A stretch of 64,000 bases of DNA from Amphiduros pacificus. Taxonomy: Eukaryota > Annelida > Polychaeta > Phyllodocida > Hesionidae. Within the stretch, counting starts at the first letter, position 1, and each line of letters starts with the position of its first letter. Location of the stretch: NCBI GenBank assembly GCA_949316495.1, contig OX439008.1, positions 10,538,501 through 10,602,500 of the forward strand, in the 5' to 3' direction. Shown piece after piece: positions 47,301-56,764 of the stretch. The notes beneath the pieces are model-generated. The model was not told the DNA's origin. It made no database searches and saw nothing but the letters and a program-made list of their open reading frames with translations. Both the position numbers and the translations under genes were made by a program.

Positions 47301-50300
47301 GTCTCTGACAAGGCATTTGACTAGATTTAGGTCTCTGACAAGGCATTTGACTAGATTTAGGTCTCTGACAGGGCATTAGAATGGACTTAAAAATTTGACA
47401 AGGCATTAGAGTAGGTTTAGAAGTGTGCGTAGGTCTCTGATAAGGCATTAGAGTGAACTAAGGTCTCTGACAAAGCGTTTTTAGTGAACAGAGGTCTTTA
47501 GAGTGAGCATAGGTTTCTGACAAGGATTGAGCTTTGTCAGATGTGAACAGACCAGGAAAAAATAATTTTAACTATGCACACGGATCATATATATTTTTAG
47601 ATATCTTAACCATGTAATTTTTGGCTTCAATTGGTATTAAGCGATGCTGATCTGATAAAACATGTGAACTTGTGTGTAGATATCAAAGAAGAGAAGATTC
47701 ATCAAAACATTTTGTCAGGTGTGGAACATTTCCCAAAGACAAAATTGCACCGTACTCTTACACAAGAGAAGCAGGTGTTGCCTGATTCACCAAGTGAGTG
47801 ATAATACAGGGAACTGCATCAAATAGCAAATAATAACTAATTTTCCCTATCTGCTCTCCCATATACGCTGCATTTTTTGAGCGCTGCGATCGTATTTGAC
47901 CCAATTCTTTGCACACGGCACATCCGGGAACAGCGGCGACAGCCTGTTTGGGGCATTGTCGCCTCTGCCTTTCATCTTTCCATCGTTGTTTTTCTCAGTT
48001 TTGCCTTCATAATTTTGACATAACTTACGTAAATTGCAATATACTTATATAAAGATTACACAACAAACACTCTTTAGCGCTGACATCGGCGTGTCAATGT
48101 ACGATGTTAGTCTGAAATTTCCCTCCCATCTTGAAGCAAGGCAGGCGGAAGTTTACAACGCAACATCTTTCCCGTAATGCACTGCTCTCTCGCGCCAATT
48201 TCGTCATTTTTTCACGGACCAGCTAAAATTCCGGGAGAGCAGATAGCCAGAATTTGATTCTTCATGCTGGGCTGCTGCCAGGTCTTATTGGAAATTTTAA
48301 TTATTTGACCGGTCCAATTAATGATAAAAAAATTATAATATTTGTAAAAGGCAATTTCAAAAAGCAGAGGATTGACTGCATTCATATTAGAATCTTTTAA
48401 AAATAGCTTTTGCATGTGTTATAATGATATAGTGCTAACTTTGAAATTTATATGAATAATCCAATTTTAGTAGATTGCTGAATAATTGTTTTAAACTGTA
48501 TCTTTAAAATTTCAAATTATTTGGAAAAAATTATGAAAATTTGAAAACTTAATAAATACATTGATTGGTGCTTGTATAACCTAGATGAATATATATTTAT
48601 TAACTTGCCCTTGTATAACTGAGGGGTATATAACTGCATTGCTGTCTCTTGTGTAACCAAGCTGTATGTATTTATCAACTAGCTCTTGTGTCACCAAGAT
48701 GTAAATATTTATTGCCTGTTTTTTTATGCAACTTTTAGTGTAATATTAAATATATATATAATAATAATATAGACTCTATTGTAACAAATCACATATATAG
48801 TGATCAGAGACGATGCGGGCTTGTGTGTATGTCAGAAACTTCTGTGTACATGTCATTCAGTGATGCATTTGATTTGTACTCTTGCATAGCGAGTTTCGGA
48901 TGTTGGCACTCAGAAGTGTGCACATTCCCTTCTTTCAGTAGTTTGAATATCCACTCGGAAGTAAAGATCGCCTATGTCACTTACAATTTTCATAAGCAAA
49001 CGCATTTTCAGCAGACGTCATTTGGCGAGATTTACGGCCAGGCCATTTACCGTAATATTTGGGGGATGGAGAAATATAAATATCATTTTCAAGCAGGAAA
49101 TTGCATACAAATTCTTTTTTTTTAAAAAGACCTTCTTGTTAATAAATCAGGTGTATTTTTTTATGTTCTTTTGTATAACCTAGGTGTTTCTATTTTTTGA
49201 ATGGCTCTTTATTGCATGGTGTATCTATTTATTGACTGGCTCTCGTATAATCTGAAGTGTATATATTTTTGTTACCAGCCGTGGCTCAGGAGAAACAGGA
49301 GCAGGCAATGAGGACTGGCATCGAGGGATTCACAAAAGAAAAACTGCACCACGTTCAAACCTCCGAGAAGAACCCCCTCCCTGGGGTAGAAGGTGAGTGC
49401 CAACATTGCTGTGAACTGCACCTGATAATAATTCACAATGTTTAAAGTTTTGAAGTTCACCATGAGAAATAGATACATTAATTTGTGTACAGAAAGTAGC
49501 TTTCCCTAGGACAAGCCATAGTGGAAGCATTATGTTACACTATTCTGGTAATCTTTTTTTATTTGGTCCCTATCACAGTTCTTTCTTCATGCATGGGGCT
49601 CCTATCCCATACTATTCATTATGGGGTCCCTATTCCATTTCATTCTTCATGGGGTCCCTATCACATTTCATTCTTCATGGGGTCCCTATCCCATGTTATA
49701 GTCATGGGCTGTGACACAGTTGGGTAAAGTGCAGTGTTATCAGCACCAGGTCTGCTGTTATGATCCATAGGCCATGTTTGATTCCCAGCCATGTCGAGAT
49801 TGCATTTATGTTGTGATTCATCATATGAGCTGAGGCCAGAACCTTAAAAAGTTAACCAATTGTACTTATAAATCAGTGACTGGACTGTCATATCAAGGAC
49901 CTGTGACATGACAATTCAGTGTGGTGCTCTATCTGCTACAAGTAGGTCTCGTCATGAATTAACTGAAACAATGTTGACGTAAAACCCTAATCAAACAAAC
50001 AAATGTCCTTTTAGTGGTGGCGGCTGAGAAGAAAGAGCTGGAGAAGAGGTTATCAATCGAGCACTTTGAGAAAGGCACACTGTCGCATGTGGCTACCCAG
50101 GAGAAGAACCAACTTCCCAGTCCAGATGGTATGTACACTAGCGCCCCCTATGCCTGCCACTCACATCACTGAATGGTCAAGATTTTGTATTAGGTATATT
50201 GTGAAAAAATATTTTTTTAAATGAGTAACATTTAAGTTTTATGGAAAACCAGATATTTGAACAGCCTCAGAGTTTAAAAATATTTCATGGAGTGCCAATA

Positions 50301-53300
50301 ATTTGGAAGATATGAATCAAATAAATATGTTATTATTTATACAAACATTTTGAATGAGATTTACTAAATACATTTAGTACATATTAGGTTCAAACAATAT
50401 CTTAGAGAATAATGAACCTATAGATTATGTAAATGTAATATATTATTTTTTTATTATTTATATTTACAAATGCATTATATGCTTTAACATTTATATAAGT
50501 CTCACATTTGAATTGATAACAGTTTGGTTCTTTGCCAATTTTCAGGTATTTTGAAGGTTTTATTTTACAAGAGAGCAGATAACTGATTTTTCTGTTTCAG
50601 ATTTTACTAGTTTTTATATTGTAGGTTTATATGTGACTTGTCTTTTCTCAATATCATTTGCTAACCATTTCACAGCAAAATACTAATAGATATGAATTTG
50701 TGTGGCACACAGCTGTTAAGGCAGAAAAGGATCACCAACAATTTGTACAGGGAATTGAAAAATTTGATAAAAAGGAACTTCACCGAACAGAACCCAGCGT
50801 AAAAAACCCACTACCAGATAAAGAGAGTAAGTTGAAACAGAGAGTGACCAGATAAAAAGAATAAGGTGAAATGTAGAGTAACCAGATAAAGAGATTAATT
50901 TGAAACAGAGAGTGACCAGATAAAGAGAATAAGTTGAAATGTAGAGTAACCAGATAAAGAGAGTAATTTGAAACAGAGAGTGACCAGATTAAGAGAGTAA
51001 GTTGAAACAGGGTGACCAGATAAAAAGAGTAAGTAGAAACAGAGTGACCAGATAAAGAGAGTAAGTTGAAAATGCAGAGTCAGGGAAACACATCTCAAAT
51101 TAACAGTTCTATGCATCAGTCTATCAATCATCCATCATTCTCCAATTTAACTCCGATAGTTTAATATTTGATCTATAATAGGACAAAAAAGAATTTCACA
51201 TTATTTCTGAACTCTTAGTGACAAACTAATGTCTCTCACATATAAAAGCAACTGTCAATTGAGAGAAAATAATTGACTCAGAAGATGCAGATATATAACT
51301 AACAGAAAATAAGCTGCCCTTGAAATCTATGTTTATACATTATGGAGAAGATGTCTTGAGACTATGAAATGATATCAGTTGTGCAGGCAGAGAAGCAACA
51401 TCAGCAGTTTGTAAAGGGGATTGAGGACTTTGATAAAACTGAGCTACAACGCACTGAGCCCTCTGTGAAGAATCCTCTACCTGACAACCAGAGTAAGTTA
51501 CCTTGGCAACCAACTGTAGTCCTGAAGTGTGTTTTACTTTCTTCACCTAAATCCCCAGAAAAAGATAATGAGCATGCTACCAGTAGAAAAATGATTACTA
51601 CAGAAAATTGTACACCCCGATTAATCCAGTGTGTGTGAAAATAATCCCCACCTCAACCACATCAACCCTTTAATTATAAGTTTGAAATATTAAGTTTTCG
51701 TGATGAAAGAGCTTGTCATGAGTAACACACAGTTTGAACAACTTTGTGTGGAATTAGTTCACTCCCTTGTCCTGTATCCTGGTAGTCACCAAGGCTGGGA
51801 CCAGTCAACGTCCTTGTCCTGTATCCTGGTAGTCACCAAGGCTGGGACCAGTCAATGTCCTTGTCCTGTATCCTGGTAGTCACCAAGGCTGGGACCAGTC
51901 AGATTCCTTGTCTTGTATCCTGGTAGTCAAGGCTGGGACCAGTCAGCTTCCTTGTCCTGTATCCTGGTAGTCCAGGCTGGAACCAGTCAGCTTCCTTGTC
52001 CTGTATCCCGGTGGTCAACCAAGGCTGGAACCAGTCAGCTTCCTTGTCCTGTATCCCGGTGGTCAACCAAGCTTGGACCAGTCAGCTTCCTTGTCCTGTA
52101 TCCTGGTAGTCCAGACTGGGACCAGTCAGATTCCTTGTCCTGTATCCTGGTAGTCCAGGCTGGAACCAGTCAACTTCCTTGTCCTGTATCCTGGTAGTCA
52201 CTGAGGCTGGGACCAGTCAGCTTCCTTGTCCTGTATCCTGGTAGTCACCCAAGGTTGGGACCAGTCAGCTTCCTTGTCCTGTGTCCAGGTGGTCACCCAG
52301 GCTGGGACCAGTCAGCTTCCTTGTCCTGTATCCTGGTAGTCCAGGCTGGGACCAGTCAGATTCCTTGTCCTGTATCCTGGTAGTCCAGGCTGGGACCAGT
52401 CAGCTTCCTTGTCCTGTATCCCGGTAGTCACCGAGGCTGGGACCAGTCAGATTCCTTGTCCTGTATCCCGGTAGTCACCGAGGCTAGGACCAGTCAACTT
52501 CCTTGTCCTGTATCCTGGTAGTCACCCAGGCTGGGACCAGTCAACTTTCTTGTCCTCTATCCAGGTGGTCACCGAGGCTGGAACCAGTCAGCTTCCTTGT
52601 CCTGTATCCCGGTGGTCACCCAGGCTGGGACTAGTCAGTCTTAGCTTGGCTGAAATAGCTCAAATGGCAGAATATTCGCCTTGAGACCGAATGATTCTCT
52701 GTTCATCAGCCATTAACAGCCGGGTGCCATGAGTAGAAAATCTCTTGAATCAGTGCTATTTTAATATAGCGTGTTGCTTTTTCCCATGTGAACATTTAAA
52801 AAGACATTAGCTGACTCAAGACATGTAAATTAGAAACTAGATGTTTAGCATAATTAACACTCGTTTTGACAATCTCTTTCTCCATGGAAATCTTTTAATC
52901 TTAATAAGGCAAATTTAGGGCCCGTTTCTGTATGTATGATTGTATATATACATATTTCTGGTAGGTGTAGAGGCTGAAAAGCAACATCAGAAATTTAAAC
53001 AGTGTATAGAGATGTTTGACAAAGCTGGACTACAGCACACAAGCACAAAGGTCAAGGTCGTCCTCCCTGATAATACCAGTAAGTGACCCTGGCATTTTTG
53101 TTGCCATGGTTAAAATAATATGAATGGGACAAGGTAGTATCTTAACTCTTGAGAGAGGAAGATACATTAATATATAAAGAGATGTGCATGATGGTAGGGT
53201 GGAAGGTAAGTGTTAAGCGGAAGTATTTTGTTAGGATTTGCAGTGCCTTGAATCTACCTCTCCCCAGACCATCCTGTATGTGATCAAATGTAATAGTTGA

Positions 53301-55028
53301 TAACATTATGGGATATCTTCTTGGTTATCAACCCTCAAACCTTCCTCTTTGTGATTACCTATAAAAGGTCATAATATTTTGGGATGTTTGCATGATTATA
53401 AGAATACACCTTACCCAAGACTGTCCATTTGTGATTATCCTTAACAGTTGATAATATTATGGGATGTTTGCTTGGAAAAAAGAATGAACCTTTCCCCAGA
53501 CCGTCCTGTTTTTTTATTACCAATGATAAGTCATAATATTAAAGGATGTCTGTTTGATTTTTGAAACTGCACTAATCTCTATCTCAATGAGCATGACGTT
53601 GAATTTAGCGGGACCACTGTGGCATGTGAAATCATTCAATTTTTGTGGATTTATAAATAGATGATTGTTAAAGATTTTATCAAATCTAAAGTGGAATTCA
53701 TGAAGAAAGTATCTTCACATTTAAAATATGCGAGAACAAAATTAATCTTCTAAGTTAAATGGTTGTATATTTTCTTGTTTTTGCAAATAGTCACAATTTT
53801 CTGACCCATTCAACTTAAATTTGTTGGAACCATTGTGCTGCATTGCTCTGTTGTCATGACAATGACTTATATTTAGGCCTGCAGGAAGTGAAGAAACATG
53901 AAACACGCATTTCTGAAATAGCTCAGTTTGATAAAGGCCAGCTAAAGCAGGCGGACACAAAGGAGAAAAAGGTTCTCCCCGACCACTCAGGTGAGCGACA
54001 AGTCCCACCCTCAATCCCTCACTCCTGTTTATCTCATTGTTCCCTGAGCAACAAGACCCACCCCCAATCCCCTACTCCTGTTTATCTCATTGTTCCCTGA
54101 GCAACAAGACCCACCCCCAATCCCTCACTCCTGTTTGTCGCATTGTTCCCTGAGCAACAAGACCCACCCCCAATCCCTCACTCCTGTTTGTCGCATTGTT
54201 CCCTGAGCAACAAGACCCACCCCCAATCCCTCACTCCTGTTTGTCGCATTGTTCCCTGAGCAACAAGACCCACCCCCAATCCCTCACTCCTGTTTATCTC
54301 ATTGTTCCCTGAGCAACAAGAACCACCCCCAATCCCTTACTCCTGTTTGTCTCATTGTTCCCTGAGCAACAAGAACCACCCCCAATCCCTCACCCCTAAT
54401 CCCTCACCCCTGTTTGACTCGGTTCCCTTCTTGTCATAATAAAGTCTTATGTATGTGAGCTTTGAATAATTGATAACAATCTTTTATTTTAGGTTTAATG
54501 GAGTGTATCTGATAGCCATAAAAAGGAATTTAAGCATTATACATTTAATCTTAAATGTTTCCAGGATTATATCTAGAAGTGACACCTTGTGGCAAATAAC
54601 CCCCTGGTGGTGATTTGTTGAGACTTGTAAAATGTAATGTTATTTTGCAGAACAATAATTGTAGACTCATTGATGTTTGTAGTGATCAACCAAGAGAAGA
54701 CCATTCAGAACATTGAGGTATTTGATAAGACCAAACTGAAGCATGCCGAAACCTCTGAGAAGAACCCCCTGCCAGACAAAGACAGTATGCTTACTTAAAT
54801 CACTTATTAAATCACTTTATCCACAAGAAAAAAAATTGAATATTGATAACACTTTTTTAAATATTGATAAGACACATGGTAATTTTGCTGGAGTCATTGC
54901 ATGTTTAAATGCCGTGATTGTAAGATGCACTAATGTGAATATGTTTGAGGGAGGATTCGCTATATTTGATAATGGATTATGTTGCAGCCATCGAGCAGGA
55001 GAAGAGGTTGAGCGTGGGATCTCAGTAG
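38329..55028 (+). CDS. Multi-repeat beta-thymosin, 11 repeats, complete, 12 coding exons
   Basis: The product should bind monomeric actin in the cytoplasm, like single-repeat thymosin beta-4 and the invertebrate multi-repeat proteins ciboulot and tetrathymosin. Exons: 38329-38449, 45820-45933, 46574-46687, 47680-47793, 49279-49392, 50015-50128, 50713-50826, 51379-51492, 52965-53078, 53877-53990, 54683-54784, 54988-55028. They total 1290 bp, giving 429 residues in one frame. Exon 1 encodes MATPQSPKIPSAIG and repeat 1; exons 2-10 are each 114 bp (38 residues) and phase 1-1; exon 11 is 102 bp; exon 12 encodes IEQEKRLSVGSQ and stop. Actin-motif variants include LKHADTQEKNPLP, LHHVEVEEKNPLP and LHRTEPSVKNPLP. 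The start is the ATG next to the last of four duplicated acceptors. Further exons in the 7.4-kb first intron cannot be excluded. Eleven repeats is more than in ciboulot (three) or tetrathymosin (four). Confidence 0.93.
38450..40404 (+). other. Thymosin intron, first part
   Basis: The only structure seen is a degenerate GGGAATAGATA-type tandem tract at about 39044-39160. No exon is recognised. Confidence 0.5.
40405..41045. repeat. 35-bp minisatellite open in all three minus-strand frames
   Basis: The unit contains GGGATATCTGGCACAGTCTG and GGGAGGGG(C/T)NCTGA. Because 35 is not a multiple of three, a minus-strand ORF cycles through three peptides (DCARYPIS, QTVPDIPS, RLCQISHQ) every 105 bp. ORFs of 168, 257 and 212 codons overlap here in different frames; all are repeat artefacts. 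Confidence 0.95.
41046..43199 (+). other. Thymosin intron, middle part
   Basis: Mostly unremarkable AT-rich DNA. A CTCF-like sequence, GCCACTAGGTGTCAGCG, lies at 41800-41816, and CAATCAGTTTCCATAGCTCC is directly repeated near 43109-43148. No exon is recognised. Confidence 0.45.
43200..44335. repeat. 22-bp minisatellite grading into a 53-bp higher-order repeat
   Basis: The left part has GAGCCAGGGATGAGCTACGA units of 22 bp. From about 43800 a 53-bp repeat containing AATGAGCCAAGGATGACC and GGACTGGCAAGGGTGAGC takes over. Total length is about 1.1 kb. Confidence 0.93.
44621..44702. repeat. Perfect 28-bp inverted repeat (hairpin)
   Basis: The arms are 44621-44648 and 44675-44702, the left starting TGTAAAATCCCTGATTTTAT. 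Every base pairs, with a 26-bp AT-rich loop. It may be a tiny palindromic MITE or an intronic RNA hairpin. Confidence 0.9.
44703..45089 (+). other. Thymosin intron, nothing recognised
   Basis: No exon, repeat or element end is seen. Confidence 0.5.
45090..45695. repeat. 33-bp minisatellite before thymosin exon 2
   Basis: The unit contains AAGGTTGATGTCAAGATGG and CTTGNCCACC. About 18 copies end 125 bp before exon 2. ORFs on both strands (11-residue repeats such as LTSTFVVAKTI) are artefacts of the 33-bp period. Confidence 0.95.
45820..49392 (+). CDS. Thymosin exons 2-5: duplicated two-exon block
   Basis: Exons 2 and 4 are near copies: both contain VEHFPKTKLHRTLTQEKQVLP, split here as VEHFPKTKL and HRTLTQEKQVLP, and share the intron start GTGAGTGATAATACAGG. 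Exons 3 and 5 are likewise similar (EGFTKDKLHHV against EGFTKEKLHHV, then EKNPLPG). An exon pair was therefore duplicated as a unit. The exon 2/4 copies retain nearly identical DNA in their second half and differ more in the first (KDEKTLKNFIS against KEEKIHQNILS). Confidence 0.85.
46245..46490. repeat. 13-bp minisatellite before thymosin exon 3
   Basis: Units of GTGATATAAGAGG and variants (ATGATATCAGAGG) end about 85 bp before exon 3. Confidence 0.9.
46850..47460. repeat. 30-bp minisatellite with 150-bp higher-order repeat
   Basis: The unit is CTCTGACAAGGCATTAGACT plus AGATTTAGGT. A five-unit series with the same variant order occurs twice, at about 47005-47154 and 47155-47304. It lies between thymosin exons 3 and 4. 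The minus-strand 10-residue repeat ORF (MPCQRPKSSQ) is not considered a gene. Confidence 0.95.
47847..48246. mobile_element. Candidate ~400-bp MITE with CTATCTGCTCTCCC ends
   Basis: CTATCTGCTCTCCC at 47847-47860 is the exact inverse of GGGAGAGCAGATAG at 48233-48246. The interior is richer in GC and CpG than the intron around it. No clear target-site duplication is visible, so the call rests on the 14-bp inverted repeat and composition. Confidence 0.5.
48571..49260. repeat. Degenerate ~60-bp tandem tract split by unique DNA
   Basis: Motifs like CTTGTATAACCTAGNTG followed by TATTTATT recur at 48571-48720 and again at 49163-49258. About 440 bp of different composition (48725-49160) lies between and may be an insertion. 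Confidence 0.5.
49565..49702. repeat. 27-bp minisatellite, five copies
   Basis: The unit contains CATGGGGTCCCTATC and ATTTCATTCTT. Confidence 0.85.
49709..50005 (+). mobile_element. tRNA-derived SINE, copy C, ending 8 bp before an exon acceptor
   Basis: The family landmarks are present: CATATGAGCTGAGGCC, GGACCTGTGACATGACAATT, CTGCTACAAGTAGGTCTCGT, and a TCAAACAAACAAA tail. The tRNA-like head is decayed. The tail ends at about 50005 and the acceptor AG of thymosin exon 6 is at 50013-50014. Confidence 0.85.
50129..50712 (+). other. Thymosin intron 6
   Basis: AT-rich, 584 bp, nothing recognised. Confidence 0.6.
50713..53078 (+). CDS. Thymosin exons 7-9: related repeats, the last divergent
   Basis: Exons 7, 8 and 9 share an AEKxHQxF start and form a subgroup. 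Exons 7 and 8 keep RTEPSVKNPLPD. Exon 9 has HTSTKVKVVLPD, with EK(N)PLP changed to VKVVLP, and a cysteine in QCIEMFDK; it is the least canonical repeat and may bind actin weakly. The exon 7 donor lies inside a tandem repeat. Confidence 0.8.
50813..51078 (+). repeat. Tandem copies of the thymosin exon 7 / intron 7 junction
   Basis: A ~33-bp unit, ACCAGATAAAGAGA followed by GTAAGTTGAAACAGAGAGTG, is present about eight times. The first copy spans the exon end (50813-50826) and the donor at 50827. Later copies recreate donor-like GAGAGTAAG at about 50996 and 51059 and a weaker form at about 51028. Read-through into the array meets a TAA within one unit. Confidence 0.93.
51770..52635. repeat. ~47-bp minisatellite, about 18 copies
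   Basis: The unit contains CTTGTCCTGTATCCTGGTAG and GGCTGGGACCAGTCAG. It lies between thymosin exons 8 and 9. Confidence 0.95.
52645..52735 (+). mobile_element. Possible tRNA-derived SINE head of a second type
   Basis: GGCTGAAATAGCTCAAATGG resembles a tRNA acceptor and D arm with an A box, and ATTCGCC with ACCGAAT can pair like an anticodon stem. The B box is degraded. It differs from the five copies of the other family. Confidence 0.3.
53079..53876 (+). other. Thymosin intron 9
   Basis: A loosely repeated block (CCAGACCNTCCTGT, TGATTA, GTTGATAATATTATGGGATG) occurs about four times at 53265-53560. No exon is seen. Confidence 0.5.
53989..54420 (+). repeat. ~61-bp minisatellite starting at the thymosin exon 10 donor
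   Basis: The first unit begins with the donor itself, GTGAGCGACAAGTCCCACCC; later units begin CTGAGCAACAAGACCCACCC and continue CAATCCCTCACTCCTGTTT. About seven copies. The later units have lost the GT and should not act as donors. Confidence 0.9.
54599..54612 (-). promoter_or_regulatory. CTCF-like motif, minus strand
   Basis: The minus strand reads CACCACCAGGGGGT, close to the CTCF core. It lies 70 bp before thymosin exon 11. Confidence 0.3.
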
Positions 55029-55259
55029 GACTCGTACAGACGTCAGCTAATACACGGCCTCTGCTTGCGTTCATTGCCACAGCTTACCAACAAACATTCG
55101 TGTACAGTAACATACCTACTATGTGTATCATAATGGTGCCAGCTTCTGTGTCAGTGTTGATCAAAGTCATATAGATTTCTAAGATTGCAAAAAATTATCA
55201 ACAATCATCTGTTCTCAAGATGATCAAAGAACAAGGTTATTTTTATAGGAACGAATAAA
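55029..55259 (+). other. Thymosin 3'UTR with candidate poly(A) signal
   Basis: The stop codon TAG is at 55026-55028 and AATAAA at 55254-55259, a plausible short 3'UTR. Confidence 0.5.
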
Positions 55260-56760
55260 CACACAATGAATAGAATAGTGTAGCAGCGGAAACAGGGGCA
55301 GGCAGAAGACATCATACTGACATCACACTGACTGTCCTCATGAAATCATTGCTGCATCTTTACATGTTGATACTCTCTGAACTACTAAGTCTAATACACC
55401 ACCTTTATGTTTGTAATAATCCTGGGTGTTGGAATTTGTCAAATCTGTGAGTACAAATCATGTATGTAGACATTGTGATCTGTAAAATCTGAACCTGAAA
55501 ATATATTTTATATGGGTTTTTTTTTTCCTGTTTTATGATATAAACATATATAAATATATATATATCAGAAAATGTAATCTGTTCAAGACTTTGATAACAT
55601 ACCACTGTGGTTATTTTGATTTCTTATTTTGACTTTTAAGTGAAGGTTTTCTATCTTTATGGTGCTCAGTTCAATTATATATATAAAGACACCGAGGACA
55701 TTCAGTGGGCTTGTGTTATGCTTTGTAAGAGTGGTCTTGATGTACAGTAGGTGTGAAACACTTCTCATAATGTGTTCATTGCTGCAACCGTAATCTGAAT
55801 CTGTCTTCCAATAGTCTGATGGGAACCAAATTAAGAAACATGCAGGTTATAAACATAGGTGTGATTTTATATTTGACACTTGTATAAAGGCTGATTGTGT
55901 TAAGATGTTAAGTGGCATGTGGTTTGGATCATGATCCCACGAGAAATCTTATTGCTATTTTGAAGATATTACATGTACTTTTGTAGTAGAGTTTTTCATT
56001 CCATCTTGAAATTGTGATTTACTTGATACATTGTCACACACTGACGTCAAGGTTGGATTAATTGGCGGTTTTTATAATCCACGATGTGTATACTTCACAA
56101 TGCAATATTTCTTAGAGATATGATTTAGGTCACTGGTGCTTTACAATATTTGTTTATCCTGCTGCCTTGAAATGTGGTTTAAATCAGTTACTCATGTTCG
56201 AACCTCCAGGTGTCATTAAAATATAGGTTCAGTCCTTATTAAGTGTTATTCAGCCTGATCTGTTTCCCCGCCAGGAATTAACTCGTTGGCAAGATTAGTT
56301 TTTAGATTGTTATAAGAACATATTGAATGCAAGGAGACATTTGATTCAATCATCATTGAAGTGCATGAGTAGAGATTTAACGATATATTTGTCTTCCCTT
56401 TTATGCTTTTTCTATAAGTTAAATTGACAGCAGATCTGCAGGCTAAGGCACTGGCCTAGATTGTGAATGAGATTTTGCAGAAAGTGCCCGGTGTAGATTC
56501 TGGATGTGTTAGGGACCACAATTACAGATATTATTAAAGTGTATTCTGTGTGCATACCAATATTTTCATTCAAATTTGTATTTTTTACATATTATGCAAG
56601 TAGGAAGTAAACCATTGTAAAAAAATGCATATCTTTGTTGTTTTGATTTATTGTACTTATTGCCGAATGTGGAAGTGTCCAGTTTCTCGCTATGTTCCAA
56701 AAAGAGGGAATCACAGTTTGTGTTCATGTGTATTTGTCCAGTGCTAGATTGCCTTTGGTG
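55260..56760. other. Intergenic, nothing recognised
   Basis: AT-rich DNA with an (AT)n run near 55546-55564. No gene is seen. Confidence 0.5.
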
Positions 56761-56764
56761 GGGG

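Noticed and set aside
46798-47448. Minus-strand 216-codon ORF with MPCQRPKSSQ repeats
   Set aside because: 30-bp intronic minisatellite within the thymosin gene.
50658-50712. Alternative upstream acceptor (TTTCACAG) for thymosin exon 7
   Set aside because: Using it lengthens the exon past 114 bp and shifts the phase relative to exon 6; the acceptor at 50711-50712 fits the 114-bp pattern.
54743-55174. 143-codon ORF over the end of the thymosin gene
   Set aside because: It reads exons 11-12 in the wrong frame across an intron.
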